Notes under the pieces: generated by a model
What the model was told of the DNA's origin: nothing
What the model saw: only the letters and a program-made list of their open reading frames with translations
Databases searched by the model: none
In this document: in pieces, positions 51,630-59,682 of the stretch
Layout: every line of letters starts with the position of its first letter
Numbering within the stretch: position 1 is the stretch's first letter
Made by a program: the position numbers and the translations under genes
Assembly (NCBI RefSeq): GCF_018437275.1
Contig: NZ_JAAMFK010000002.1
Coordinates: 1 to 64,000, forward strand
From: Fructobacillus broussonetiae
Lineage (GTDB): Bacteria > Bacillota > Bacilli > Lactobacillales > Lactobacillaceae
Direction: 5' to 3'
Length of the DNA: 64,000 bases

Positions 51630-52899
51630 CATTAACTTTCATCACTCTGTCGACAAATCTTACTATCCATTGTTTTCTAGTCATGATCCATTTGTGGCAA
51701 TCAAAGGGGCCCGTGGTTCTGGTAAGTCGTGGGCGCAAGCATATAACGTTATCTATGAGATGTTGAGATTGCCATATGTTAATTGGCTTGTCATCCGTCA
51801 GTATCAGAATACCAACAAGGAATCGACATATAACACATTGAAGAAGGTCATCAATCTACTAGGGTTGAGTGACCTTTTTAAATTCACGGTTAGTCCGCTT
51901 GAAATCACCATGAAATCAACTGGACAAAAGATTTACTTTCGAGGCATGGATGACCCTTTGAAAATCACGTCTATTAGTGCTGAGAATGGCTATTTGTGCC
52001 GTGCCTGGTGGGAAGAAGCATACGAACTAAAGAGTAAAGAGGATTTCCAAACTGTTGTTGAGTCGTTGCGTGGCCAGTTGCCTGATGGTGGCTACTACCA
52101 GCATATATTAACCTTCAACCCATGGTCGGAACGCCACTGGCTAAAAGAAGAGTTCTTTGATGAAGAGACCAGGCGCAATGGCGTATTGAGTTTTACCACA
52201 ACTTACAAGAATAACAGCCACTTGGACCAACAATTCATCGATAACATGATGGAGCTTAAAAAGCGCAACCCTAATCGAGCCAGAGTAGCTGTAGATGGCG
52301 AATGGGGTATTGCAGAAGGGCTTGTCTTTGAAGGCCTATTTGAGCTTGAGAACTTTGATATAAGCAAGGTTCAGGGTCGTCACATTATGGGGCTCGATTT
52401 TGGGTTCACTCATGACCCGACCGCCTTTGTTAAAGCGATAGTGAAAGACCATGATATATACGTCTATGACGGCTTTTACGAAACGGGGATGTTGAGTTCA
52501 CCAATGGCTCGCAAATTAGCTCGTAGTGGTGCCTTGAGGGGCAAGGTGTATGCCGATAGCGCAGAACCAAGAACAATTGCTGAATTGCAGTCACAAGGCC
52601 TTAAGACGATTGTTCCTGTGGGCAAGGGTAAAGACTCGAATGTACAGCGTATGGAGTTCATGAAGAACTTTAAATACCACATTCACCCAAGTGCTAGTTT
52701 CTTAGTTGATGAAATGAGTACATTCGCTTATCAGAAGGACAAGTTCGGAAAGTTCTTGAACAAGCCAGAGGATGGTAATGATCACGCTATTCAAGCATTA
52801 GGTTATGCCCTAGAGCCAATCATTTTTACCAATAGTCAAGGAAAGTACATGAATTATCGAGAACGTGTTAAAGCAGTCAACGATTTGGGATTGCGATAG
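51616..52899 (+). CDS. phage terminase large subunit (PBSX family)
   Basis: The 427-residue packaging motor has Walker A GARGSGKS, a Walker B-like RAWWEEA, and the nuclease motif GLDFGFTHDPTAF. Length and motifs are normal for the PBSX/XtmB group. Confidence 0.95.
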   Translation: MATININFHHSVDKSYYPLFSSHDPFVAIKGARGSGKSWAQAYNVIYEMLRLPYVNWLVIRQYQNTNKESTYNTLKKVINLLGLSDLFKFTVSPLEITMKSTGQKIYFRGMDDPLKITSISAENGYLCRAWWEEAYELKSKEDFQTVVESLRGQLPDGGYYQHILTFNPWSERHWLKEEFFDEETRRNGVLSFTTTYKNNSHLDQQFIDNMMELKKRNPNRARVAVDGEWGIAEGLVFEGLFELENFDISKVQGRHIMGLDFGFTHDPTAFVKAIVKDHDIYVYDGFYETGMLSSPMARKLARSGALRGKVYADSAEPRTIAELQSQGLKTIVPVGKGKDSNVQRMEFMKNFKYHIHPSASFLVDEMSTFAYQKDKFGKFLNKPEDGNDHAIQALGYALEPIIFTNSQGKYMNYRERVKAVNDLGLR

Positions 52900-52908
52900 G
52901 AGTAGTAT

Positions 52909-54462
52909 ATGGAAACACTAGAAGCAGACAGTAGCTATCAAACTAAGGCGGAGCGTTACTTGCACCATGCGTTAATGCAGTATCAAGAAGACCTTAACAA
53001 CTTAACGCCAAAACGTGTGGGCGAGTTCATCAAGCACCATTACAACAAGCAACGCCCACGATTGCTTAATCTGGATAGTTATTACAAGGGTATTAACACC
53101 AAGATTAACAGCGAAGCGAGTCGTCGTATTGATGAGTATGGTGCTGATGTACGATTAGGTCATCCATTCGCTCAAGAAATTGTCGACTTTCACACCGCCT
53201 TTTCGGTTGGTAACCCAATTCACATTAGCGTTGATCAAGACCACAATGGCCAAGAGGATGAGCACCAACAGTTAGACAAGATTAACCATGAAAATGGTGT
53301 GGATTCACTCTTTTATGACCTGTTTAGCGACATGTCGAAGTATGGGCGAGCTTTTGCTAATGTCTACCGTGATGGGGATGTCGAGAAGATTACTCGGCTT
53401 AGCCCTACTAACACGTTTATGATTTACTCAAATGATGTTGACCCAGTACCGATTATGGCCGTTCGTTATACAGAACAGTCAAAGATTGATGACGACCTAG
53501 ACTATCAACCATATGTGATTGAGACGTGGACAGATAGTGAATACACGATTAGTGAACCTGTAGCAATTGCTGATGGGACAGTTGTTAATGGGTACAATGT
53601 GGCTAAAACGGACAAATTATCCACTCTTCCAGTTGTTGAATTTTGGAATAACACGCAACGGATGGGCGACTTTGATGGTGTCATTAGCTTGATTGATGCT
53701 TATGACGCTGCACAGTCTGACACGGCTAACTACATGCAGGATAGCAACGATGCCATGCTTGTTATTAAGGGTGACATTGATGATTTGCTAGAGGGAGCAG
53801 ACCTAGCTGCTGATCCAGAGGATAAAGAGTATCTGGAAAAGCTGGCCAAGGAAAAACAAGAGCTTGTTGATAATATTCGTAAGTCACGCACGCTCTTTTT
53901 GAAGTCTGGTATCAGTGGAACTGGTCAACAGACGACAGTATCTGCTGATTACATTCACAAGCAATATGACACGGCTGGCGTTGAAGCGTACAAGAACCGC
54001 CTGTACAAGAATATTCACTCATTCTCTCGCACTCCTGATGTTTCGGACGAAAACTTCGCAAGTAATGCCTCTGGTGTGGCAATGCAATATAAGCAGCTAG
54101 GTGTTATCCAATTAGCAAAGACAAAACGACGTTCATTCTCTAAGGGATTAAGTGAAATCTATGGCATTGTTGAAGATTTAGAAAAGGCAGCTTCTGGTCC
54201 ATGGAAGTTGAACTTTCAAAACATCAACTTCATGTTCACTGACAATTTACCAACTGATGATGTGGCTACTATTCAAGCATTGCAACAATCAGGCGCTAGC
54301 TTCCCAAAGGAATACTTAGATCGTTATGCACCAGGTATTCATACTGATGAACTTGAAACCATGCGAGAGCGTGAAAATGAGCCTATAAATGCCATGCAAG
54401 AGGAAATGAAACGCTTGCAAGATAAAACCTCACAGCTAGGTGATGAAGATGACGATGAGTAA
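52909..54462 (+). CDS. phage portal protein (SPP1 gp6-like)
   Basis: The 517-residue protein fits the SPP1 gp6 portal family: YYKGINTKINSE and DYGADVRLGHPFAQEIVDFHTAFSVGNPI near the N-terminus, acidic C-terminus. It forms the DNA entry ring of the capsid. It overlaps the MuF gene. Confidence 0.92.
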   Translation: METLEADSSYQTKAERYLHHALMQYQEDLNNLTPKRVGEFIKHHYNKQRPRLLNLDSYYKGINTKINSEASRRIDEYGADVRLGHPFAQEIVDFHTAFSVGNPIHISVDQDHNGQEDEHQQLDKINHENGVDSLFYDLFSDMSKYGRAFANVYRDGDVEKITRLSPTNTFMIYSNDVDPVPIMAVRYTEQSKIDDDLDYQPYVIETWTDSEYTISEPVAIADGTVVNGYNVAKTDKLSTLPVVEFWNNTQRMGDFDGVISLIDAYDAAQSDTANYMQDSNDAMLVIKGDIDDLLEGADLAADPEDKEYLEKLAKEKQELVDNIRKSRTLFLKSGISGTGQQTTVSADYIHKQYDTAGVEAYKNRLYKNIHSFSRTPDVSDENFASNASGVAMQYKQLGVIQLAKTKRRSFSKGLSEIYGIVEDLEKAASGPWKLNFQNINFMFTDNLPTDDVATIQALQQSGASFPKEYLDRYAPGIHTDELETMRERENEPINAMQEEMKRLQDKTSQLGDEDDDE

Positions 54463-55288
54463 TCATGATTTAGGACTACAGTTTTCCAACCAACGAGCGA
54501 GAGCTGATAATCAATCAGTTAAAGAGCTTAACAACATGATTGCCAACAATCAGCAGGCTTTCTTGGCGTGGTGGGGGAGCTTTAATGATGAATATGATGA
54601 CTTCGACCAGGCAGACTACTCACAATATCCAGATAGTGAGTTGGTCAATGAGATAGACCATTACGCTATCCAAAATGGTATTAAGACGGTACAGGTTAAC
54701 AACGTTGATCAGTTATTAGAGTATGCACTGATGGTGTTTACTTCGGTCATCGCCTTAAAGGAAATTAGTTATGTAGGCAATTCTTTAAAGGAAGAGGCCA
54801 AAGTAACGGCCGATTTTGGACGAAAAGTATATGACACGGCTGTACAAGAGATTACTCAGAAAGTCATTGACCAAGGTATCAAAGGCGTTAAATGGTCTGA
54901 CCGTATTTGGAGTAATCAAACACGGCTACGGACTGATATGTCCAATATCTTGCGTGAGTCTCTACTTGATAGTCAGAACCCTACGACCTATACAAAGCAG
55001 ATTAAAGAACGCTACGGTGTGTCAAGGTATGAGGCGGAACGTATCTTGCGTACAGAGGGTGCTAGAGTATCCGCTGAACAGCAAGTAAAGTCGATTAAGT
55101 CTGCTGGGTATAAAAAGCTAGAATGGGTGGCGGGCGCTGGTTCGTGCCAGCTATGTATGGAATTAGATGGAAAACAGTTCAAAGCAGCGAGCTTTGGTTC
55201 TGGGCGCTATGTAATTCCAAAGCATCCTAACTGCCGCTGCTCGGTAGTAGCGGTCGACGAATCGGACACAACAGTATACGAAGATTAA
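54449..55288 (+). CDS. minor head protein (SPP1 gp7 / MuF type)
   Basis: The 279-residue protein has the phage Mu protein F domain at the C-terminus: ERILRTEGARVSAEQQ, then EWVAGAGSCQLCMELDG and HPNCRCSVV. Starts at 54449 and 54455 are both possible; AGGTGA favours 54449. It is ejected or packaged with the head in related phages. Confidence 0.88.
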   Translation: MTMSNHDLGLQFSNQRARADNQSVKELNNMIANNQQAFLAWWGSFNDEYDDFDQADYSQYPDSELVNEIDHYAIQNGIKTVQVNNVDQLLEYALMVFTSVIALKEISYVGNSLKEEAKVTADFGRKVYDTAVQEITQKVIDQGIKGVKWSDRIWSNQTRLRTDMSNILRESLLDSQNPTTYTKQIKERYGVSRYEAERILRTEGARVSAEQQVKSIKSAGYKKLEWVAGAGSCQLCMELDGKQFKAASFGSGRYVIPKHPNCRCSVVAVDESDTTVYED

Positions 55289-55289
55289 T

Positions 55290-55319
55290 AAGCATTCACT
55301 CAATTGTGAGTGCTTTTTT
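55290..55319 (+). terminator. possible terminator after the MuF gene
   Basis: CACTCA and TGAGTG form a short stem before CTTTTTTA. It may reduce read-through before the scaffold and capsid genes. Confidence 0.55.
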
Positions 55320-55437
55320 AGTACATACATCGACCTGGGAAGTCGTTAAAAGCACCATAACAACGGAGTAGCGAGTGGAGGGTGTGCCATTAGGTGGAAA
55401 CTGTGCAAGCTACTGTGAATTTATGTAGGAGGACGAC

Positions 55438-55986
55438 ATGTCGCAAGAAGTTGATACGCAAGTTGACCAAGAAACCGAAGTACAAGGTGGGGAGGGCCAA
55501 CAAGAAACACAAACTCTGTCGCAAGAGGAGGCTAACAAATTAGCTGAACAAGAGGCAGAACGTCGAGTGGCGAAAGCTCGTGCTAAGTGGGAAGAAACCA
55601 TGAAGGACAAGCTCGAAGAAGCGAAGTCAGAAGGCGAAAAGTTAGCCAAGATGAGCGCACAAGAAAAGGCAGATCAAGCAGCTAAGAAACAGGCAGAAGA
55701 AATGAAAGCCCGTGAAGAAGCGTTGAATAAGCGTGAGCTTACTGCCAGTGTGCGTGATGAATTGGCTGATAAAAACTTGCCGAGTGACTTAGCTGAAACA
55801 CTTGTTTCAATTGGGGATGCTGAACAAATTAGCAAGGCGATCACGACCCTTGATGGGTTGATTGCTGAACGAGTTAATCAAGAGGTTAACCAGAAGTTGC
55901 AAGGCTCTGGCAAGCCAAAAGGTGGTGCTTCGTCACTAACTGATGAAAATGACCCATTTGCCGCTAAGGCAGCAAAGTATAAATAA
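55438..55986 (+). CDS. capsid scaffolding protein (DUF4355-like)
   Basis: The 182-residue protein is Gln/Glu-rich and coiled coil in the middle (residues 30-105) with a Lys-rich C-terminus, typical of siphophage scaffolds that assemble the procapsid. It lies directly before the major capsid gene; AGGAGG precedes the ATG. Confidence 0.88.
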   Translation: MSQEVDTQVDQETEVQGGEGQQETQTLSQEEANKLAEQEAERRVAKARAKWEETMKDKLEEAKSEGEKLAKMSAQEKADQAAKKQAEEMKAREEALNKRELTASVRDELADKNLPSDLAETLVSIGDAEQISKAITTLDGLIAERVNQEVNQKLQGSGKPKGGASSLTDENDPFAAKAAKYK

Positions 55987-55998
55987 AGGAGGCCTAAA

Positions 55999-56868
55999 AT
56001 GGCTCAAGAACAAATCTTTAATAAGAATTTTGCTGGAATTATTACGCCAGCTTTTCGTGCGTTGTCCGCATTTCAACCAGCATTCGGTGACTTGCAAACC
56101 AAGGATGGCGTGACTGAAAACGCAACCATGTTCTCTATCAAGTCAAATGACTTGCCAGCACAACTTGGTAACTATGATACTGACGCAAATACTGCGTTTA
56201 ATGATGGTTCTGATAACTCTAACCGCTTTGGTAAGCGTAAGGAAATTATTTACAAGGAACAAGATGTTCCCTACGATAGCACTTGGGCGTTCCGTGAAGG
56301 TCTTGACCGCTTCACTGTAAATGCAGACCTTAACTCTGCCGTTGCCGAGCGTTTGGACTTGCAATCACAAGCAAAGGTACGTTTGTTTAACGCATTGTTT
56401 GGAAAGAAGTTGACGGAAAGCGCCTCTGATGACCTGGGTTCTGTATCTGACGTTGTCAAGTTGTTTGGCAAGGCTTCCCAAACATACACGGACATGGAAA
56501 TCATGACACCAGTACGTGCGTATGTTGATCCAGAAACGTACAACGCTATTGTGGATGCTCCAGCAACTACGACTGCTAAGAACTCTGATACGAACATTGA
56601 CACAAATGGTGTAGTGATGTTGAAGGGAATTCGTGTTACTCAAGTTCCTACTCAATACATGAACGGTGCTAAGGTTATCTTCACGCCTGACAACATTGGT
56701 CGTGCATTCTTGGGAATTAACATTGTTCGTACGATTGAATCAACTGACTTTGCTGGTGTCGAATTGCAAGGTGCTGGTAAGTATGGCGTATGGGTGTCTG
56801 ACTTGAACAAGAAGGCCATCTTGACGGCTGGAATGGCCAAGGGTTCATCTGCTTCAACAGGCAAGTAA
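55999..56868 (+). CDS. major capsid protein
   Basis: The 289-residue protein starts MAQEQIFNKNFAGIITPAFRAL and has the typical FTPDNIGRAFLGINIVRT region. Order after the scaffold gene and strong AGGAGG support the call. It should adopt the HK97 fold. Confidence 0.9.
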   Translation: MAQEQIFNKNFAGIITPAFRALSAFQPAFGDLQTKDGVTENATMFSIKSNDLPAQLGNYDTDANTAFNDGSDNSNRFGKRKEIIYKEQDVPYDSTWAFREGLDRFTVNADLNSAVAERLDLQSQAKVRLFNALFGKKLTESASDDLGSVSDVVKLFGKASQTYTDMEIMTPVRAYVDPETYNAIVDAPATTTAKNSDTNIDTNGVVMLKGIRVTQVPTQYMNGAKVIFTPDNIGRAFLGINIVRTIESTDFAGVELQGAGKYGVWVSDLNKKAILTAGMAKGSSASTGK

Positions 56869-56888
56869 TTAGTTGAAAGGGGGCTAAT

Positions 56889-57212
56889 ATGAGTGATTAT
56901 TCGAAGCTCTTAGACCCTAAGAGTACAGTTGATGAAAAACTTGAAATCATTGAGAAGAATGTGAAAGCTCGCTTGTCTGTCTTGCTCGGGCTGAAGAATA
57001 CAAACATTCCTGATCAGTTTGACTACATTGTGGATGAAGTAGTGGCTGCTCGTTTTTCTCGTATTGGTAATGAGGGGATGAAATCGTCTGGGCAAGATGG
57101 GTTAACGCTTGTCTTCCAAGAAGATGATTTTTCTAAGTTCAAGAATGAGATTGACGAATACCGCACCGGAAACGTTACTGGCCGGCAGAGAGGTCGGGTG
57201 ATGTTCCTATGA
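56889..57212 (+). CDS. head-tail connector (adaptor) protein
   Basis: The 107-residue helical protein (ARLSVLLGLKNTNIPDQFDYIVDEVVAARFSRIGNEGM) matches the siphophage head-tail connector family with its N(R/E)G(M/A)-type motif. It overlaps the next gene by four bases. Confidence 0.85.
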   Translation: MSDYSKLLDPKSTVDEKLEIIEKNVKARLSVLLGLKNTNIPDQFDYIVDEVVAARFSRIGNEGMKSSGQDGLTLVFQEDDFSKFKNEIDEYRTGNVTGRQRGRVMFL

Positions 57213-57505
57213 ACGCAGCTACAAAGGTTGCTTTGTATGTCAAAGTCAAAGGAACACAAGACCCACGAAATCCAAGTAAAAAGGGCGATGACGAGTTAGT
57301 AGCTGATGTCACGGTTAACGTGACCAGTTTAAGTGCTGCTAAGTCATATCGGGAGTATGGCGTTGTCTCTTACGGAGAAAAGGTCATACGCTCTGTTGGC
57401 ACACTACCATACTTTGATTACTGTTTGATTGATGGCAAGAAGTATGTAGTGCAAGAGCGACAGGCAGTTGGGATTCGCTCGTCTATCCGAGTAAAGGAGG
57501 GATAA
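57209..57505 (+). CDS. head closure / stopper protein
   Basis: The 98-residue beta-rich protein is at the place of the head closure gene between the connector and the gp10-like gene. Motif SYGEKVIRSVGTLPYFDYCLIDGKKY fits the minor-capsid/stopper family. Confidence 0.75.
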   Translation: MNAATKVALYVKVKGTQDPRNPSKKGDDELVADVTVNVTSLSAAKSYREYGVVSYGEKVIRSVGTLPYFDYCLIDGKKYVVQERQAVGIRSSIRVKEG

Positions 57506-57873
57506 TGTCATCTGGAATGAAAGTTGTAGGAGCTGATAAGTTCATCTCTGGTCAGCATAGATTGATGGCTGCCGTTCCTAAACAGGTTGAGGCGCTTATT
57601 CGCTCTACATCTGCTAGTACACAACAGCAAGCACAAAGGCTTGAACCAGTTAAAACTGGTTTCTTAAAGCGCCAGACGAAAGTAACTGTTACCAAGAATG
57701 GATGGCATATACGTGGAGTTGTTTCTGCTGATGCATACAATGGTAAGTTTAACTATGGATATGCTCAGGAAAATGGGACTAAGTATATCAAGCCGAAACT
57801 TTTCATGTACCAAGCATTTGAAACACATAAGAACGTATTTATCAGCAATTTAAAGGCGGTTCTTCATGTTTAG
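57505..57873 (+). CDS. HK97 gp10-like neck protein
   Basis: The 122-residue protein has the gp10 pattern: AQRLEPVKTGFLKRQTKVTV and YGYAQENGTKYIKPKLFMYQAFE. It overlaps both neighbours. Confidence 0.85.
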   Translation: MSSGMKVVGADKFISGQHRLMAAVPKQVEALIRSTSASTQQQAQRLEPVKTGFLKRQTKVTVTKNGWHIRGVVSADAYNGKFNYGYAQENGTKYIKPKLFMYQAFETHKNVFISNLKAVLHV

Positions 57874-58282
57874 AGCAAAGCCAGACTACGAACTTTACAA
57901 AAATATTGGCGGTTATCTGTACGACGAGTATGGAGACCGCTTTTTTAATACAGTCCCAGAGCTACATGATGAAAACTTTGACACCCCTCTTATTTGTATT
58001 GGCGACTATTCAATGGCCCAAGATACGCCCACTAAGGATGTTCTGCGGTCACGCCCATCAATCACAACTCACTTGTTTGTATCGGCTGATGTTGGGGATG
58101 GAAGGGATCAATTAGAGGAAATCATGTCTAGGGTATATGCATATGCTCTTGGGCTTAACTTAGTAGGAGAATATCAAGTTGCTTTAGATACTAGATACAC
58201 CGTTAATTCTGTGTCGTTGGAACTAGAAGACAATTTGAGACTACTACACGGAACACTCGATTTAACATATCGAGTCAATTAA
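57866..58282 (+). CDS. tail terminator / minor capsid protein
   Basis: The 138-residue protein stands between the gp10-like gene and the major tail gene, the standard place of the tail terminator. Sequence is weakly conserved; identification is mainly by order and size. Confidence 0.72.
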   Translation: MFRAKPDYELYKNIGGYLYDEYGDRFFNTVPELHDENFDTPLICIGDYSMAQDTPTKDVLRSRPSITTHLFVSADVGDGRDQLEEIMSRVYAYALGLNLVGEYQVALDTRYTVNSVSLELEDNLRLLHGTLDLTYRVN

Positions 58283-58291
58283 GGAGGAAAA

Positions 58292-58840
58292 ATGGCAGAC
58301 TTGAAAACCATGTCTGGTGGAAAGGCACTAGTATTTGCCCGTATTGAAGAGGACAAAGCGAATGCTAGTGGAGTGATGGTTGCTTACCAGACAACTTATT
58401 CATATAAGCGATCCAAGGACTCCAAGACCGAAGATACTAAGACCGGAAAGGTATTGAAAGGTGGATCGGTAGAGGCGACATTCTCTTTGGAATTGTTGGC
58501 CTCAAAGCAAGAAATCGTTACAAAGCTTGACAATGCCTTTAATGATGGCAAGAACGTTCAATTCTGGATTGTCTACACAGATACACCAGGAACTAAGACT
58601 GGCACATACGTTGCCCGTTCAATGACGGCTGTGATGACTTCCGTTGAAGAAACAGGCGACTCAGATAACTCAGTTTCTTTGAAGATTGAGGCATCAGTTG
58701 AAGGTGGTTACGCAGCTTCTGGAGAAGTACAGTTGAACCTTGATGATGACAAGGACAAGGGAGTTCAATTCATTCAGCTTGGCAAGGTAACTGAAAATGA
58801 AACGTCAAATAGTTCATCGGCACCAACGCCAACAAAGTAA
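58292..58840 (+). CDS. major tail protein (TP901-1 family)
   Basis: The 182-residue protein forms the tail tube. It has the LVFARIEEDKANASGVMVAYQTTYSYKRSKD start and WIVYTDTPGTKTGTYVARSM middle of the TP901-1 family. Confidence 0.9.
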   Translation: MADLKTMSGGKALVFARIEEDKANASGVMVAYQTTYSYKRSKDSKTEDTKTGKVLKGGSVEATFSLELLASKQEIVTKLDNAFNDGKNVQFWIVYTDTPGTKTGTYVARSMTAVMTSVEETGDSDNSVSLKIEASVEGGYAASGEVQLNLDDDKDKGVQFIQLGKVTENETSNSSSAPTPTK

Positions 58841-58921
58841 ATGACCATAGCGACAACGGCTAAACGTTCAAATGGGGTGAGAGGCCCAACGTTAGACAAA
58901 CAGAAAAATAGGAGATTAAAC

Positions 58922-59308
58922 ATGGAATATACAGTAAATGGTAAGACGGAAGAATTTTCTTTTGATATGAAATTCATTCGAGAAATGGATCGTATGCACA
59001 AGATTAGCCGATTTGGAATGGATATGGCAGTTGGACTGCAAACTTCTTTAAACGCTTTTCTAAACATGGACTCATTAACGGCATTGTCAGACATCTTGCT
59101 AGGCGCTAACCACGCTGCTGGAGGAAATTTGAAGACAAGCGATATCGATGCATTCTTTGAAGATGAAAATACTGACTTGGATGCTGTCTGGGAGGAAGTA
59201 GCTAAGACACTTGAAGAAGGAAAATTTACGAAGCGCCGGGTAGCAAAGATGCAAGCCGAACAAGCAGCGCAATTGGCAGCCCAGAAGGCGATGATGGAAA
59301 AAAATTAG
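58922..59308 (+). CDS. tail assembly chaperone (gpG-like)
   Basis: The 128-residue protein (start MEYTVNGKTEEFSFDMKF) is the short form of the tail assembly chaperone. ATG 58922 follows TAGGAG. Its last codons GAA AAA AAT before TAG form a slippery heptamer for the longer form. Confidence 0.88.
   Translation: MEYTVNGKTEEFSFDMKFIREMDRMHKISRFGMDMAVGLQTSLNAFLNMDSLTALSDILLGANHAAGGNLKTSDIDAFFEDENTDLDAVWEEVAKTLEEGKFTKRRVAKMQAEQAAQLAAQKAMMEKN
59299..59305 (+). promoter_or_regulatory. -1 ribosomal frameshift site A AAA AAT
   Basis: The heptamer lies one codon before the stop of the first chaperone gene. Slipping back one base opens a frame that runs without stop into the downstream chaperone frame to 59682. 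Confidence 0.82.
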
Positions 59309-59682
59309 ATAGTGAGAGTCGCTATCATGAATTAATTGTTAATGGCCTTAGATGGTTCAATGTATCGCGAGTAAGCGATGTTGAACAGATGACACCAGCT
59401 GAGTATGAATTGCAAGTTGAAGCTTATGAGTTGCGACAAGTAGATAAATCTAGGGAACATTATGAAATTGCCTGGGCCACAATGAAGTCTCAGCAAACCA
59501 CGGCCAGCGGTAAAGATTTGAAATATAACACATTTGAAAAGCTCTATGAAACTGATGCTAAAAAGATGATGAAAAAGATTAAATCACGCTACAACCCAGC
59601 CGTAGTTCAATCTGATGTAGATGATACTGAACAAACAGACATGAGCTTACTGGATAAGCTAGAAAGGAGGTTAAATGGCTGA
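59305..59682 (+). CDS. tail assembly chaperone, frameshift extension (gpGT-like)
   Basis: In the -1 frame, 125 residues follow the slip site, beginning LDSESRYHELIVNGLRWFNV and leading into MTPAEYELQVEAYELRQVDKS. The fused product would be about 253 residues. The Trp/Tyr-rich start and MTPAEYEL are typical for the T part of siphophage gpGT. It ends eight bases inside the tape measure gene. Confidence 0.85.
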   Translation, partial: LDSESRYHELIVNGLRWFNVSRVSDVEQMTPAEYELQVEAYELRQVDKSREHYEIAWATMKSQQTTASGKDLKYNTFEKLYETDAKKMMKKIKSRYNPAVVQSDVDDTEQTDMSLLDKLERRLNG

